The notes under the pieces are model-generated. The model saw only the letters and a program-made list of their open reading frames with translations. It was not told the origin of the DNA and ran no database searches. DNA of 64,000 nucleotides from positions 4,028,001-4,092,000 of the forward strand of contig NZ_SHKL01000001.1 of assembly GCF_004217185.1 (NCBI RefSeq), in the 5' to 3' direction. Shown here piece by piece: positions 40,886-49,087 of this stretch (position 1 is its first letter; each line of letters begins with the position of its first letter). The position numbers were made by a program, and so were the translations under genes. The DNA is from Pseudonocardia sediminis (lineage in GTDB: Bacteria > Actinomycetota > Actinomycetes > Mycobacteriales > Pseudonocardiaceae).

Positions 40886-41062
40886 CGACCCGAGCCTAGG
40901 GCGGGTGGGGCGCCGGTTCCTCCTCCTGACGGCCACCGGCTCTCCTCCTTCGGTCGGAGAGGGACGGGCCGCTCGACCCGTCCCTCTATGATCACCGTCC
41001 GCCGGTGGTGCACCGCGCGGACGCGACCCGGCGACGATCCGGGCGGTGACGGAGGGCAGGTC

Positions 41063-41905
41063 GTGGCGTTCTTCCGGTCGGAGATCCAGAACGGTGCGGA
41101 GGTCCTGGTCCCCGAACCGCGGGCCCGGAGCGGGTGGAGTGGTCCGGGGCAGATCCGGGGAACCGCCGTCAGCGGCGCACTGGGCCGTGCCGCCGAGCGG
41201 GCCGTCTCGGAGTGGGACGACGTGGCGCGCTTCCGGCCCGTCCGGTGGACCGTGGACCTCTTCCGACCGGCGGCGATGGCGCCCGTGAGCACGAGCGCGA
41301 CGGTCGTCCGGCAGGGACGGCGGCTGCGCCTGGTCGACGCCCACCTCCTGCAGGACGGGAAGGTGGTCGCCCGCGCCAGCGCCCTGCTGCTCGCCACCGA
41401 CGGCGCCCCGGTCGCCGGCGAGGTCTGGTCCGGGGACCCCGCGCGCGACGACCCGGCCGCCGCCCTCCCACCCGTCCCGGACATCGAGCCCGAGACGAAG
41501 GAGCAGGCCCTCTACTTCAGCGAGGAACTCGGGTGGACCGGCGGCGCCGCGCCCCACCGCAACGCCACCCGCAAGGCGGTCTGGCACCTCCCGGAGGCGC
41601 TCGTCGACGGCGAGACGCCCACCCCGTTCCAGCGGATCGCGACGGTCGCGGACTCCTCGAACCTCGCCGGGAGCTGGGGCAGCCACGGCGTCGAGTTCAT
41701 CAACGCCGACCTCACGCTCACCGTCACCCGTCTCCCGCCCGACGACGGCGGGATCGGCATCATCGCCGAGGGCCGGAACCAGGGCGACGGGATCGCGGTC
41801 GCCCACACGAGCCTGTTCGACCGGACCGGGCTGCTGGGCACCGTGGTGCTGTCCACGCTCGCCAACGGCGCCGCGGCCGTCGACCCGCGGGCCGCCGGGC
41901 TCTGA
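41063..41905 (+). CDS. Acyl-CoA thioesterase-like (hotdog fold) protein
   Basis: A 280-residue protein with a double hotdog layout. The N-terminal half has GTAVSGALGRAAERAVSEW and FRPVRWTVDLFRPAAMAPV (residues ~40-75), where the thioesterase-family R/D pattern lies. The C-terminal half has WLP-like HLPEALVDGE, DSSNLAGSWGSHGVEFINADLTL and a last strand. Related proteins hydrolyse or bind acyl-CoA; the substrate is unknown. GTG at 41063 is preferred because GGAGGG lies seven bases upstream; an ATG at 40988 is possible. It stands alone downstream of the divergent kinase gene. Confidence 0.75.
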   Translation: MAFFRSEIQNGAEVLVPEPRARSGWSGPGQIRGTAVSGALGRAAERAVSEWDDVARFRPVRWTVDLFRPAAMAPVSTSATVVRQGRRLRLVDAHLLQDGKVVARASALLLATDGAPVAGEVWSGDPARDDPAAALPPVPDIEPETKEQALYFSEELGWTGGAAPHRNATRKAVWHLPEALVDGETPTPFQRIATVADSSNLAGSWGSHGVEFINADLTLTVTRLPPDDGGIGIIAEGRNQGDGIAVAHTSLFDRTGLLGTVVLSTLANGAAAVDPRAAGL

Positions 41906-41935
41906 GCGGTCCCTCCCCCGGGGCGTGCCCGACGA

Positions 41936-41964
41936 TTGGCGAGGTTTGTCCGTTTTGGTACGTT
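41936..41964 (+). promoter_or_regulatory. Candidate promoter of the orphan nuoA
   Basis: TTGGCG (41936-41941) and TACGTT (41959-41964) are separated by 17 bases, a reasonable SigA-type pair in an unusually AT-rich short stretch. It lies 49-77 bases upstream of the nuoA ATG at 42013 and just after the thioesterase-like gene, so nuoA can be transcribed on its own. Confidence 0.4.
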
Positions 41965-42012
41965 CGGGTCGTCGGGTCGTCGACGTCGGTGCGGAAGGAG
42001 CGAGGCGCGCAG

Positions 42013-42378
42013 ATGCTGGACTCCTACCTCCCGCTCGTGCTGCTGTTCACCCTGGCGGCGCTGTTCGCGCTGGGGTCGGCGGCCGCCGCGCCGCTCATCG
42101 GGCCCCGTCGGTACAACGCGGCGAAGCTCGACGCCTACGAGTGCGGTATCGAGCCCTCGCCCGCACCGGCCGCCGGTGGTGGCCGGATACCGGTCGCGTT
42201 CTACCGGTTCGCCCTGTTGTTCATCATCTTCGACATCGAGATGATCTTCCTCTACCCGTACGCGGTCGTCTCCGACCAGCTCGGCCTGTTCGGGTTCGCC
42301 GCGATCACGATCTTCATCGCCACGATCGGGTTCGCGTACGCCTACGAGTGGAGTCGCGGCGGCCTGGAGTGGGACTGA
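42013..42378 (+). CDS. nuoA: NADH-quinone oxidoreductase subunit A (orphan)
   Basis: A 121-residue membrane protein with three helices: LPLVLLFTLAALFALGSAAA (about residues 6-25), YRFALLFIIFDIEMIFLYPYAVV (about 64-86, with the FDIE glutamate region) and a last helix before the end. YECGIEP (41-47) is the conserved NuoA loop with its cysteine. NuoA is part of the membrane arm of complex I near the quinone site. No other nuo gene is nearby; the neighbours are a thioesterase and a regulator. The ATG at 42013 is used; a GTG at 41989 is in frame. It is full length and appears intact. Confidence 0.92.
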   Translation: MLDSYLPLVLLFTLAALFALGSAAAAPLIGPRRYNAAKLDAYECGIEPSPAPAAGGGRIPVAFYRFALLFIIFDIEMIFLYPYAVVSDQLGLFGFAAITIFIATIGFAYAYEWSRGGLEWD

Positions 42379-42396
42379 CCGGCCCCTGACGAGGCT

Positions 42397-43242
42397 CTAG
42401 GGATCGATGATCCCGACGATGCCGGACGCGAACCGCACGTAGCGCTCGGCGACGTCCTCGGGGGTGAACGGACCGTCCGGGCGGTACCACTCGGCGATGG
42501 ACTTGCACATGGTCACGACGGCCCGGGAGGCCTCGCGGGCGTGCGGCGTGCCCATCCGGCCGCTGTCCACCCCGGCGAGCACCTCGGCGTCGACGAGTCG
42601 TTGCTGCACCGTCCGCCGGGCCGTCATGTCGGCGCGCGCCTCCGGGTCGAGGCTGCGCATCTCGCTGGCGGCGAGGAACCCGATCTCCCGGCGGTGGGTG
42701 TGGAACAGGGCCATCGTCTCGACCAGGAGACGGAACCGTTCGACCTCGTCGCCCCCGTGCCCGACCGCCGCCCGGCAACGCCACAGGAGATCGTCCATCC
42801 CGCGGTCGAGGATGCGTTGCAGCATCACCTGCTTGCTCGCGTGGTGGTGGTAGATCCCCGCCACCGACAGGCCCGACCCGGCGGCCACGTCGCGCACCGA
42901 CGCCCCGTGGTAGCCGGTGCGCAGGAAGACGGTCAGGGCGGCATCGAGGACGGCGTCGAGGTGCAACGGCCCGTACCCGCGCCAGTCCCCCTCCGGCGCC
43001 GTGCGTCCGACGGCCGGCGCGGGCCGGTCGGCCGAGAGCAGGTCCTCGACCGAGCGGCCCAGGGTCGCGGCGATCCGGTGCAGCCGCTCCACGGTCATCC
43101 GGGTCTTGCCCGTCTCGAGCTCGCTCAGGGTCGCGGGGCTGACGTCCAGGGTCCGGGCGAGTGCGCGCAGGCTCAGACCGGTCGCCTCCCGCGCGTCGCG
43201 GACGTGGCGCCCCACGTCCGGCCTGCCGACCTCTGTGGGCAT
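42397..43242 (-). CDS. XRE-TetR hybrid transcriptional regulator
   Basis: A 281-residue regulator with two DNA-binding modules. Residues ~10-70 are an XRE-type HTH (GRHVRDAREATGLSLRAL, then LDVSPATLSELETGKTRM). Residues ~95-140 are a TetR-type HTH (VLDAALTVFLRTGYHGASV, then SGLSVAGIYHHHASKQV). A TetR-like ligand domain follows. It lies divergent from the CoA-transferase operon with about 170 bases between, so it most likely represses that operon in response to an acyl-CoA or related ligand. The ATG at 43242 is chosen for its position directly before the first HTH. Confidence 0.85.
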   Translation of the reverse strand: MPTEVGRPDVGRHVRDAREATGLSLRALARTLDVSPATLSELETGKTRMTVERLHRIAATLGRSVEDLLSADRPAPAVGRTAPEGDWRGYGPLHLDAVLDAALTVFLRTGYHGASVRDVAAGSGLSVAGIYHHHASKQVMLQRILDRGMDDLLWRCRAAVGHGGDEVERFRLLVETMALFHTHRREIGFLAASEMRSLDPEARADMTARRTVQQRLVDAEVLAGVDSGRMGTPHAREASRAVVTMCKSIAEWYRPDGPFTPEDVAERYVRFASGIVGIIDP

Positions 43243-43260
43243 GCGATCACCGTACCGGTG

Positions 43261-43279
43261 TGTTCGGCTGAAACGAACA
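43261..43279. promoter_or_regulatory. Inverted repeat, likely operator of the XRE-TetR regulator
   Basis: TGTTCG (43261-43266) and CGAACA (43274-43279) form a perfect 6-bp dyad with a 7-base AT-richer centre. It sits 19 bases upstream of the regulator start codon in the divergent region, a typical place for an autoregulatory TetR site. Confidence 0.5.
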
Positions 43280-43312
43280 GTCTGCCACCGTCCGGACCGG
43301 GTCTCGCCGTCC

Positions 43313-43342
43313 TTGACAGGCACGAAGAGGCGATGCGAACCT
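43313..43342 (+). promoter_or_regulatory. Candidate promoter of the CoA-transferase operon
   Basis: A consensus TTGACA lies at 43313-43318. The best -10 match at 18 bases is GAACCT (43337-43342), which is weak. It is 71 bases upstream of the CoA-transferase start and downstream of the dyad at 43261-43279. Confidence 0.35.
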
Positions 43343-43412
43343 CCGATCGGGTATCCCGGGTGAGCGACCGCTCGGGTGGCGACCCAGATCCAGTCCCAGC
43401 GAGGGGAGTCGG

Positions 43413-45749
43413 GTGTCCCGGAACGAGTCGGCCCCGCTGCACGGGCTACGTGTCCTCGAGGTCGGCACCCACCGGGCCGGGGCGTTCGCGGGCGCGCTGC
43501 TCGCCGACCTCGGTGCGGACGTCGTCAAGGTCGAGACCGGCGGGTCCGACGGTGGCTCGGCGGCGCGGGTGGCGTTCGACCGCGGGAAGCGGTCGGTCGT
43601 GGCCGGCCGGGGATCGGGGGACCTCGCGCAGCGTCTGCTCGGGTGGGCGGACGTCGTCGTCGAGGAGGACGCGTCGTGGCGGGGCGGCTCGCCACCGGCG
43701 CGACTCGACGAGGTGGTGCACTGCTCGGTCTCCGCGTTCGGCGACGCACCGGCCGACGCCCGGCCGGCCCCCGATCCGGACGCGGAGGACCTGCTGGTCC
43801 AGGCGCTGTCCGGCAACATGGACCTCACCGGGTTCGCCGGCGGCCCGCCGTGTGAGGCCGGGATCCCGGTGGCCGACCTCGGGGCGGGGATCTTCGCCGC
43901 GATCGGGGTCCTCGCCGGGGTGGTCGCACGCGGGCCGCGCCGCGTCGAGGTCGCCAAGACCGACGTCTCCGTCGCGCTGCTCAGCTACATGGCGGTCGGC
44001 TACTTCGCCGACGGCGAGGTGCCGACCCGGGTCGGCACCGGCCACTCGACGATCTTTCCCTACAACTCGTTCGAGGCCGCCGACGGCGAGGTCGTCGTGG
44101 CCCCGTTCACCTCACAGTTCTGGCGCAACTTCGCCACCGCCGCCGGCCGTGACGACCTGGCCACGGCCGAGGAGTACCGCAGCTTCGGACGGCGGCTGCG
44201 GGCCAAGGACGAGCTGCTCGCCGAGTTCTCCCCGATCCTGCGGCGGCGGACCGTCGACGAGTGGGTCGCGGTGTTCGCCGCGGCCGACGTCCCGGCGGGC
44301 CCGGTGCTGTCCCTGGACTCCGCCGTCTCGCTCGAGCACACCCTGGCCCGCGGGATGGTGCCCGAGGTGACCGGGCCCGACGGCGCGGCGACGCGGACGG
44401 TCGGCTCCCCCTTCCACGTCCGCCACCCCGGCGGCGCGACGTTCCGGCCCGATCCGGGCCCGGTACCCCGTCCGGGCGCCGACACCGAGGACGTCGTCGC
44501 CGCGCTCGGCGAGCCGGGTCCCCCGCATCCCCGGACCGGGACACGGGAGGGTGCCGCGCTGGCCGGGATCCGGGTGCTGGACCTGACCCGGATGTTCGCC
44601 GGCCCCTGCGCGACCGAGGTCCTCGCCGACCTCGGCGCGGATGTCGTCAAGGTCGAGGAGCCGCGGATCGGCGACCCGACGCGCCGCAACCTGCCGCTCT
44701 GGGGCGAGGAGAGCGCGTACTTCATGTCGCTCAACCGCGGCAAGCGCAGCGTCACCCTCGACCTGAAGTCCGGGGCCGGCCGCGAGGTCCTGCTCGCGTT
44801 GATCGACGAGTCGGACGTCCTGGTGGAGAACTTCCGGCCCGGTGTGATGGAGCGCCTCGGCCTGGGACCGGACGCGCTCGCGCAGCGCCGCCCCGGCCTC
44901 GTGTACTGCTCCCTGTCCGGGTTCGGCGCGACCGGGCCGCTCCGGGAGAAGATCTCGTTCGACCTGGTGAACCAGGCCATGGCCGGCATGATCGAGCTGA
45001 CCGGGGACCCGGACGACCGCCCGGTACGGATCGGGGTGCCGATCGGGGACATGGCCGGAGGGCTCTACCTGTCCCTGGCCGTCCTCGCCGGACTGCGCGG
45101 CCGGGAGCGCACCGGGCACGGGTGCTGGGTCGACCTCGCCCTGCACGACGTCCTGATCGCGCTGCTCTCCGACGTCGCCCAGCGCCGTTTCAACGGCGAC
45201 GAGGACGTCACCCGGACCGGGAGCCGGGACCGCGACCGCGCGCCCCGCGGCCGCTACCGGGCGCGGGACGGCTGGCTGGTGCTCTCCGCCGTCCGCGACG
45301 AGCAGTGGCGCGCGGCGGCCGCCGTGCTCGGGATCGCCGACGACGACCGCTTCGCCGACGGGCACCGGCGCAAGGCGAACGAGTCCGAGCTCGACGCGCT
45401 GATCGGAGACCGTCTGGCGGGCGGCGACGTCGCCGCCTGGGTCCGCGACCTCACCGCGGCCGGGGTCCCGGCGGCGCCGGTCCACTCCCTCGCCGCGGCG
45501 CTCGACTCGCCGCTCGTGCGCGGCCGAGGCCTGGCCTACGACTCCGTCCACCCGGCGGTGGGGCCGGTCCGCAACCTGGCGTCCCCGCTGATCGTCGACG
45601 GGAGACGGGCCGGGACCGGCGGTGCGTCACCGGTGCTCGGCGCCGACACCGACGCCGTGCTCACCGGGCTCGGGTACGGCGAGGCCGACCTGGTGCGGCT
45701 GGCCGAGGACGGCGTCATCCGACGAGCAGGGAGCACGACGTGGAGCTGA
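43413..45749 (+). CDS. Double-domain CaiB/BaiF-type (class III) CoA-transferase
   Basis: A 778-residue protein made of two class III CoA-transferase units. Unit 1 (about residues 5-370) starts LHGLRVLEVGTHRAGAF and contains ADLGADVVKVET. Unit 2 (about 383-775) starts LAGIRVLDLTRMFAGPC with ADLGADVVKVEEP, NRGKRSV, VLVENFRPGVMERLGLG, SLSGFGATGP and GVPIGDMAGG. The family's catalytic Asp is plausible in both units (PVADLGAG, IGDMAGG), but unit 1 lacks the ENFRPG segment and is more diverged. These enzymes move CoA between carboxylic acids. GTG at 43413 with GGGGAG upstream. Its end overlaps the enoyl-CoA hydratase start. Confidence 0.9.
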   Translation: MSRNESAPLHGLRVLEVGTHRAGAFAGALLADLGADVVKVETGGSDGGSAARVAFDRGKRSVVAGRGSGDLAQRLLGWADVVVEEDASWRGGSPPARLDEVVHCSVSAFGDAPADARPAPDPDAEDLLVQALSGNMDLTGFAGGPPCEAGIPVADLGAGIFAAIGVLAGVVARGPRRVEVAKTDVSVALLSYMAVGYFADGEVPTRVGTGHSTIFPYNSFEAADGEVVVAPFTSQFWRNFATAAGRDDLATAEEYRSFGRRLRAKDELLAEFSPILRRRTVDEWVAVFAAADVPAGPVLSLDSAVSLEHTLARGMVPEVTGPDGAATRTVGSPFHVRHPGGATFRPDPGPVPRPGADTEDVVAALGEPGPPHPRTGTREGAALAGIRVLDLTRMFAGPCATEVLADLGADVVKVEEPRIGDPTRRNLPLWGEESAYFMSLNRGKRSVTLDLKSGAGREVLLALIDESDVLVENFRPGVMERLGLGPDALAQRRPGLVYCSLSGFGATGPLREKISFDLVNQAMAGMIELTGDPDDRPVRIGVPIGDMAGGLYLSLAVLAGLRGRERTGHGCWVDLALHDVLIALLSDVAQRRFNGDEDVTRTGSRDRDRAPRGRYRARDGWLVLSAVRDEQWRAAAAVLGIADDDRFADGHRRKANESELDALIGDRLAGGDVAAWVRDLTAAGVPAAPVHSLAAALDSPLVRGRGLAYDSVHPAVGPVRNLASPLIVDGRRAGTGGASPVLGADTDAVLTGLGYGEADLVRLAEDGVIRRAGSTTWS

Positions 45750-46561
45750 AGGTCACCCGGGTCGAGGTCGACGACCACGGCGTCGCCACCGTCACGCTGA
45801 ACCGGCCCGACCGCGGCAACTCCTGGACCGGGCGGATGCACGCCGAGTACCGCTGGATCATGGCCGAGCTGGAGCGCGACGAGCGTGTGCGCGTCGCCGT
45901 CCTGACCGGCGCCGGACGGGCGTTCTGCGTCGGTGCGGACACCAAGGCGCTCTCGTCCTACGTCGGCGGGGGCGGCTACGACGGCGGGCTGCGCGAGGAG
46001 GTGGCCAATCCCGGCTACGGCGTCCGGCCGGAGTTCGACGCCGACGTCAGCTGGCAGCTGGGCCTGCGCTTCCCGCTGATCTGCGCCGTCAACGGGGCGT
46101 GTGCCGGGGTGGCCCTGGCCATGGCGGCGTACGCCGACATCCGGTTCGGCATGGTCGACGCCAAGATCACCACCGCCACCGCGAAGCTGGCCATGCCCGT
46201 CGAGTACGGCCTGTCCTGGATCCTGCCGCGGATCATCGGGCTCACCCACGCCGCCGACGTGCTGCTCTCCGGGCGCATCCTGCGCGCCCAGGAGCTCGGC
46301 GGGATGGGCTTCTTCAACGAGGTCCTCGGTCCCGACGAGTTCCACGACGCCGTCACCGGGTACGCGCGCATGCTCGCGCGCCTCTCCCCCACCGCGACGA
46401 CGGTGACCAAGCGCCAGCTCTACGACGACCTGCTCGCGTCGAACCCGGCCGCGTCGGTCGACCGCAGCAAGGAGCTGATCAGCGAGCTGATGGCCCATCC
46501 CGACTACGGCGAGGGCGTCCGTGCCCTGGTCGAGAAGCGCGCCCCGGAGTTCGGACGGTGA
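45740..46561 (+). CDS. Enoyl-CoA hydratase/isomerase family protein
   Basis: A 273-residue crotonase-fold protein: VATVTLNRPDRGNSW at the N-terminus, LTGAGRAFCVGADTKAL (first oxyanion-hole region, about residues 56-72), AVNGACAGVALAMAAYADI (second oxyanion loop, about 115-133), and LAMPVEYGLSWILPRIIG, where the crotonase catalytic Glu would be expected. It hydrates or isomerises an unsaturated acyl-CoA, probably one made by the adjacent CoA-transferases. The GTG at 45740 overlaps the previous gene by 10 bases with GGGAG upstream; its stop overlaps the next start (GTGA). Confidence 0.9.
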   Translation: MELKVTRVEVDDHGVATVTLNRPDRGNSWTGRMHAEYRWIMAELERDERVRVAVLTGAGRAFCVGADTKALSSYVGGGGYDGGLREEVANPGYGVRPEFDADVSWQLGLRFPLICAVNGACAGVALAMAAYADIRFGMVDAKITTATAKLAMPVEYGLSWILPRIIGLTHAADVLLSGRILRAQELGGMGFFNEVLGPDEFHDAVTGYARMLARLSPTATTVTKRQLYDDLLASNPAASVDRSKELISELMAHPDYGEGVRALVEKRAPEFGR

Positions 46562-47760
46562 CCGCCCCCGAACCCCGGTTGCCGCTGCAGGGCGTGCGCG
46601 TCCTGGACGTCTCGACGGTCATCGCCGCGCCGCTGGCCGCGATGATCCTCGGCGACCTCGGCGCCGAGGTGATCAAGATCGAGCATCCCGAGCACGGGGA
46701 CCCGGCCCGGCACCACGGCTACGACCGCGACGGCGTACCGCTGTGGTGGCTGATGCTGGGGCGCAACAAGAAGAGCGTGACGCTCTACCTGGGCAGCGAG
46801 GAGGGCCAGGAGATCTTCCGGACCCTCGCCGCGGACGCCGACGTCGTCGTCGAGAACTTCCGGCCGGGCACCCTGGAACGCTGGGGCCTGGGCTACGACG
46901 AGCTCTCGGCCGCCAACCCCGGCCTGATCCTGGCCCACGTGAGCGGCTTCGGCCGCACCGGCCCGCTGGCGAACGAGCCCGGTTTCGGCACCATGGGCGA
47001 GACCATGTCCGGGTTCGCGTTCCGCAACGGCGACCCGGCCGCCGAGCCGACCCTGCCCCCGTTCGGGCTGGCCGACGGCGTCACCGGGATCTCCACCGCG
47101 CTCGGGATCATGACCGCGCTCTACGAGAGGGCGTCGAGCGGTGTCGGGCAGGAGGTCGACCTGTCGATCATCGAGCCGCTGCTCACGATCCTCGAACCGC
47201 AGGTCATCACCCAGGACCAGCTCGGCCGCACCCTGCAGCGCACCGGCAACTCCGCGGAGATGAACGCCCCGCGCGGGATGTACCGCACGAGCGACGACGC
47301 GTGGGTCGCGCTGTCGGCCAGCACCGCCTCGACCGCGACCAGCGTCGTGACACTGATGGGTGCCCCGGAGCTCGCGACGCAGCCGTGGTTCGCCCACGCC
47401 AACGGGCGCCACGCGCACACCGACGACATCGACGCCGTCATCGTGCCGTGGTTCGCCGCCCGCACCGCTAGTGAGGCGACCGTGGCCTGCCGCGCCGCCG
47501 GCGTCCCCGTCGCCCCGGTCCACTCGGCGGCCGACATCCTCGCCGACCCCCAGTACGAGGCGATCGGCTCGATCGGCACGTACGAGCACCCGCAGCTGGG
47601 ACCGGTCCGCATGCCGGACGTGCTGTTCCGGCTCTCCCGGACCCCCGGCTCCGTGCGCTCGCTCGGCGCCGAGCTGGGGCAGCACACCGACGACGTGCTG
47701 GGTGGAGCCGGGATCACCCCCGAGCGCCTCGCCGAGCTGCGGGAACGCGGGGTCGTCTGA
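46558..47760 (+). CDS. CaiB/BaiF-type (class III) CoA-transferase
   Basis: A 400-residue single-unit CoA-transferase: LQGVRVLDVSTVIAAPLAA, LGDLGAEVIKIEHPEHGDPARHHG (two blocks), LGRNKKSVTL, VVENFRPGTLERWGLGYDEL, SGFGRTGPLAN, and GLADGVTGISTALGIM with the probable catalytic aspartate. It is complete and resembles succinyl- or acyl-CoA:carboxylate transferases. GTG at 46558 overlaps the enoyl-CoA hydratase stop (GTGA). It is the third gene of the operon; a strong hairpin follows its stop. Confidence 0.92.
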   Translation: MTAPEPRLPLQGVRVLDVSTVIAAPLAAMILGDLGAEVIKIEHPEHGDPARHHGYDRDGVPLWWLMLGRNKKSVTLYLGSEEGQEIFRTLAADADVVVENFRPGTLERWGLGYDELSAANPGLILAHVSGFGRTGPLANEPGFGTMGETMSGFAFRNGDPAAEPTLPPFGLADGVTGISTALGIMTALYERASSGVGQEVDLSIIEPLLTILEPQVITQDQLGRTLQRTGNSAEMNAPRGMYRTSDDAWVALSASTASTATSVVTLMGAPELATQPWFAHANGRHAHTDDIDAVIVPWFAARTASEATVACRAAGVPVAPVHSAADILADPQYEAIGSIGTYEHPQLGPVRMPDVLFRLSRTPGSVRSLGAELGQHTDDVLGGAGITPERLAELRERGVV

Positions 47761-47767
47761 CCGGCGC

Positions 47768-47806
47768 CGGCCCGGGCCGGGCCCCGGCGGGGTCCGGCCC
47801 GGGCCG
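47768..47806. terminator. Strong bidirectional hairpin terminator
   Basis: CGGCCCGGGCCGG (47768-47780) pairs perfectly with CCGGCCCGGGCCG (47794-47806). The stem continues inward through GCCCC/GGGGT to a three-base loop (GGC), giving about 18 paired bases. It lies 8 bases after the CoA-transferase stop (47760) and 6 bases before the stop of the convergent flavin oxidoreductase (47812), so it can end both transcripts. Confidence 0.8.
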
Positions 47807-47811
47807 AGCGG

Positions 47812-48990
47812 TCAGGCCCGCGCCTTCTGCTCCGCGGCGTGCTTGTCCACGGCGTTCTGGACGCTCTTGAGCTGCGCCTCGGCCAGCCCGGCACGCGAGT
47901 CCATCGCCCACTGCGCGCTGTACCGGAGCGCCTCGGTGGAGCCCTGGAACGCCGGGAACACCTGCTCGGCCATCAGCTCGTGCGAGCGGATGGTGTCGTG
48001 CCAGTTCGCCCACTCGTGCGTCATGAGCAGGTAGGCGCCGAACCCGCCCGCGGACTGCGCCTGCAGCTTGGAGATCTGCTCGATCGCGTCGTCCGGGGTG
48101 CCGATGACGCCGACGCCGGAGTTGATGATGAAGTCGGTCCGCTCCTCGGTGGTCCGGCCGGCGACCGCGAAGTGCGCGGCAGCCTGGACGTCCTGGATGT
48201 AGTCGAACCAGGCGTCGATTCCGTGCTTGACCTGTTCGCGGGCCTTCTCCCGGGTCTCCGCGACGTGCATCGGCCCGACCAGGCGCCAGTCCTTGCGGTC
48301 GGCGACGTGGCCGTTCTGCGCGCTGACCTCCTCCATCACGTTCCAGTGCAGGGCGAGGGTGTCGACGCCGTCGGGCGCCAGCGCGGACAGCGTCGCGCCG
48401 ACCGAGAGCAGGCCGCCGCCCCACTTGCCGGCGATGCGCGGGCCGGTCGGCGAGGCGATCGCGGCGACCGCCCACTCGAAGTCGCTGTAGGGCAGGACCT
48501 CGCACATCGCGTCCTGCAGGGTGTAGCGGTCGGTCGTGATGGTGACCTTCTCGCCGTGCAGCAGCCGCATGAGGACGTCGACGTCCTCCTCCAGCGCGTC
48601 ACGCAGGCCCAGCGGGTCCAGGCCGATCATGCGGGCGTCCGTGGTGAGCGCGCCCGGGCCGAGGCCGAGCATGGCCCGGCCCTCGGTGAGGTGGTCGAGC
48701 AGGACGAACTGGTCCGCGATCCAGAGCGGGTTGTGATAGGGCAGCGAGACGACGCCGGTGCCCAGCTTGATCGACGTGGTCTTCGGCGCGACGTTCGCGA
48801 TGAACGTCATCGGGTCCGCGATCAGCTCGGCGCCGCACGAGTGGTGCTCACCGATCCAGGCCTCGTCGAACCCGAAGCGGTCCAGGTGCTGCACGAACTC
48901 GATGTCGCGCTTGAGCGCGAGGTGCGGGTTCTGGCCCATCGGCAGGTGGAACGGTGCGTGGAAGACGCCGAAGCGGAGACGGTCCGTCAT
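47812..48990 (-). CDS. Luciferase-like (LLM class) flavin-dependent oxidoreductase
   Basis: A 392-residue bacterial luciferase-type TIM-barrel protein: RLRFGVFHAPFHLPMGQNP at the N-terminus, FDEAWIGEHHSCGAELIADPM (about residues 42-62, EHH motif), KLGTGVVSLPYHNPLWIADQ, GRAMLGLGPGALTTDARMIG, and a conserved SVGAT flavin contact near 220. It resembles limonene- or alkane-type monooxygenases using reduced FMN from a separate reductase. The ATG at 48990 has GAGGAG nearby. It faces the CoA-transferase operon and may act on the same compound before CoA activation, which is inference. Confidence 0.88.
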   Translation of the reverse strand: MTDRLRFGVFHAPFHLPMGQNPHLALKRDIEFVQHLDRFGFDEAWIGEHHSCGAELIADPMTFIANVAPKTTSIKLGTGVVSLPYHNPLWIADQFVLLDHLTEGRAMLGLGPGALTTDARMIGLDPLGLRDALEEDVDVLMRLLHGEKVTITTDRYTLQDAMCEVLPYSDFEWAVAAIASPTGPRIAGKWGGGLLSVGATLSALAPDGVDTLALHWNVMEEVSAQNGHVADRKDWRLVGPMHVAETREKAREQVKHGIDAWFDYIQDVQAAAHFAVAGRTTEERTDFIINSGVGVIGTPDDAIEQISKLQAQSAGGFGAYLLMTHEWANWHDTIRSHELMAEQVFPAFQGSTEALRYSAQWAMDSRAGLAEAQLKSVQNAVDKHAAEQKARA

Positions 48991-49058
48991 GAGGGCTCCT
49001 CGGGTGGGTGGCCGTGACACGCGCCGAGAAGGCGCAGGACCCGTCCAGTGAAACGGAA

Positions 49059-49070
49059 ACACCCGGGTGT
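49059..49070. promoter_or_regulatory. Perfect 12-bp palindrome upstream of the flavin oxidoreductase gene
   Basis: ACACCCGGGTGT lies 69-80 bases upstream of the minus-strand start at 48990 and 18 bases downstream of the MFS gene stop. It could be an operator for the flavin oxidoreductase gene or part of a terminator for the MFS gene. Confidence 0.35.
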
Positions 49071-49087
49071 GACGACTGGCACATCCG

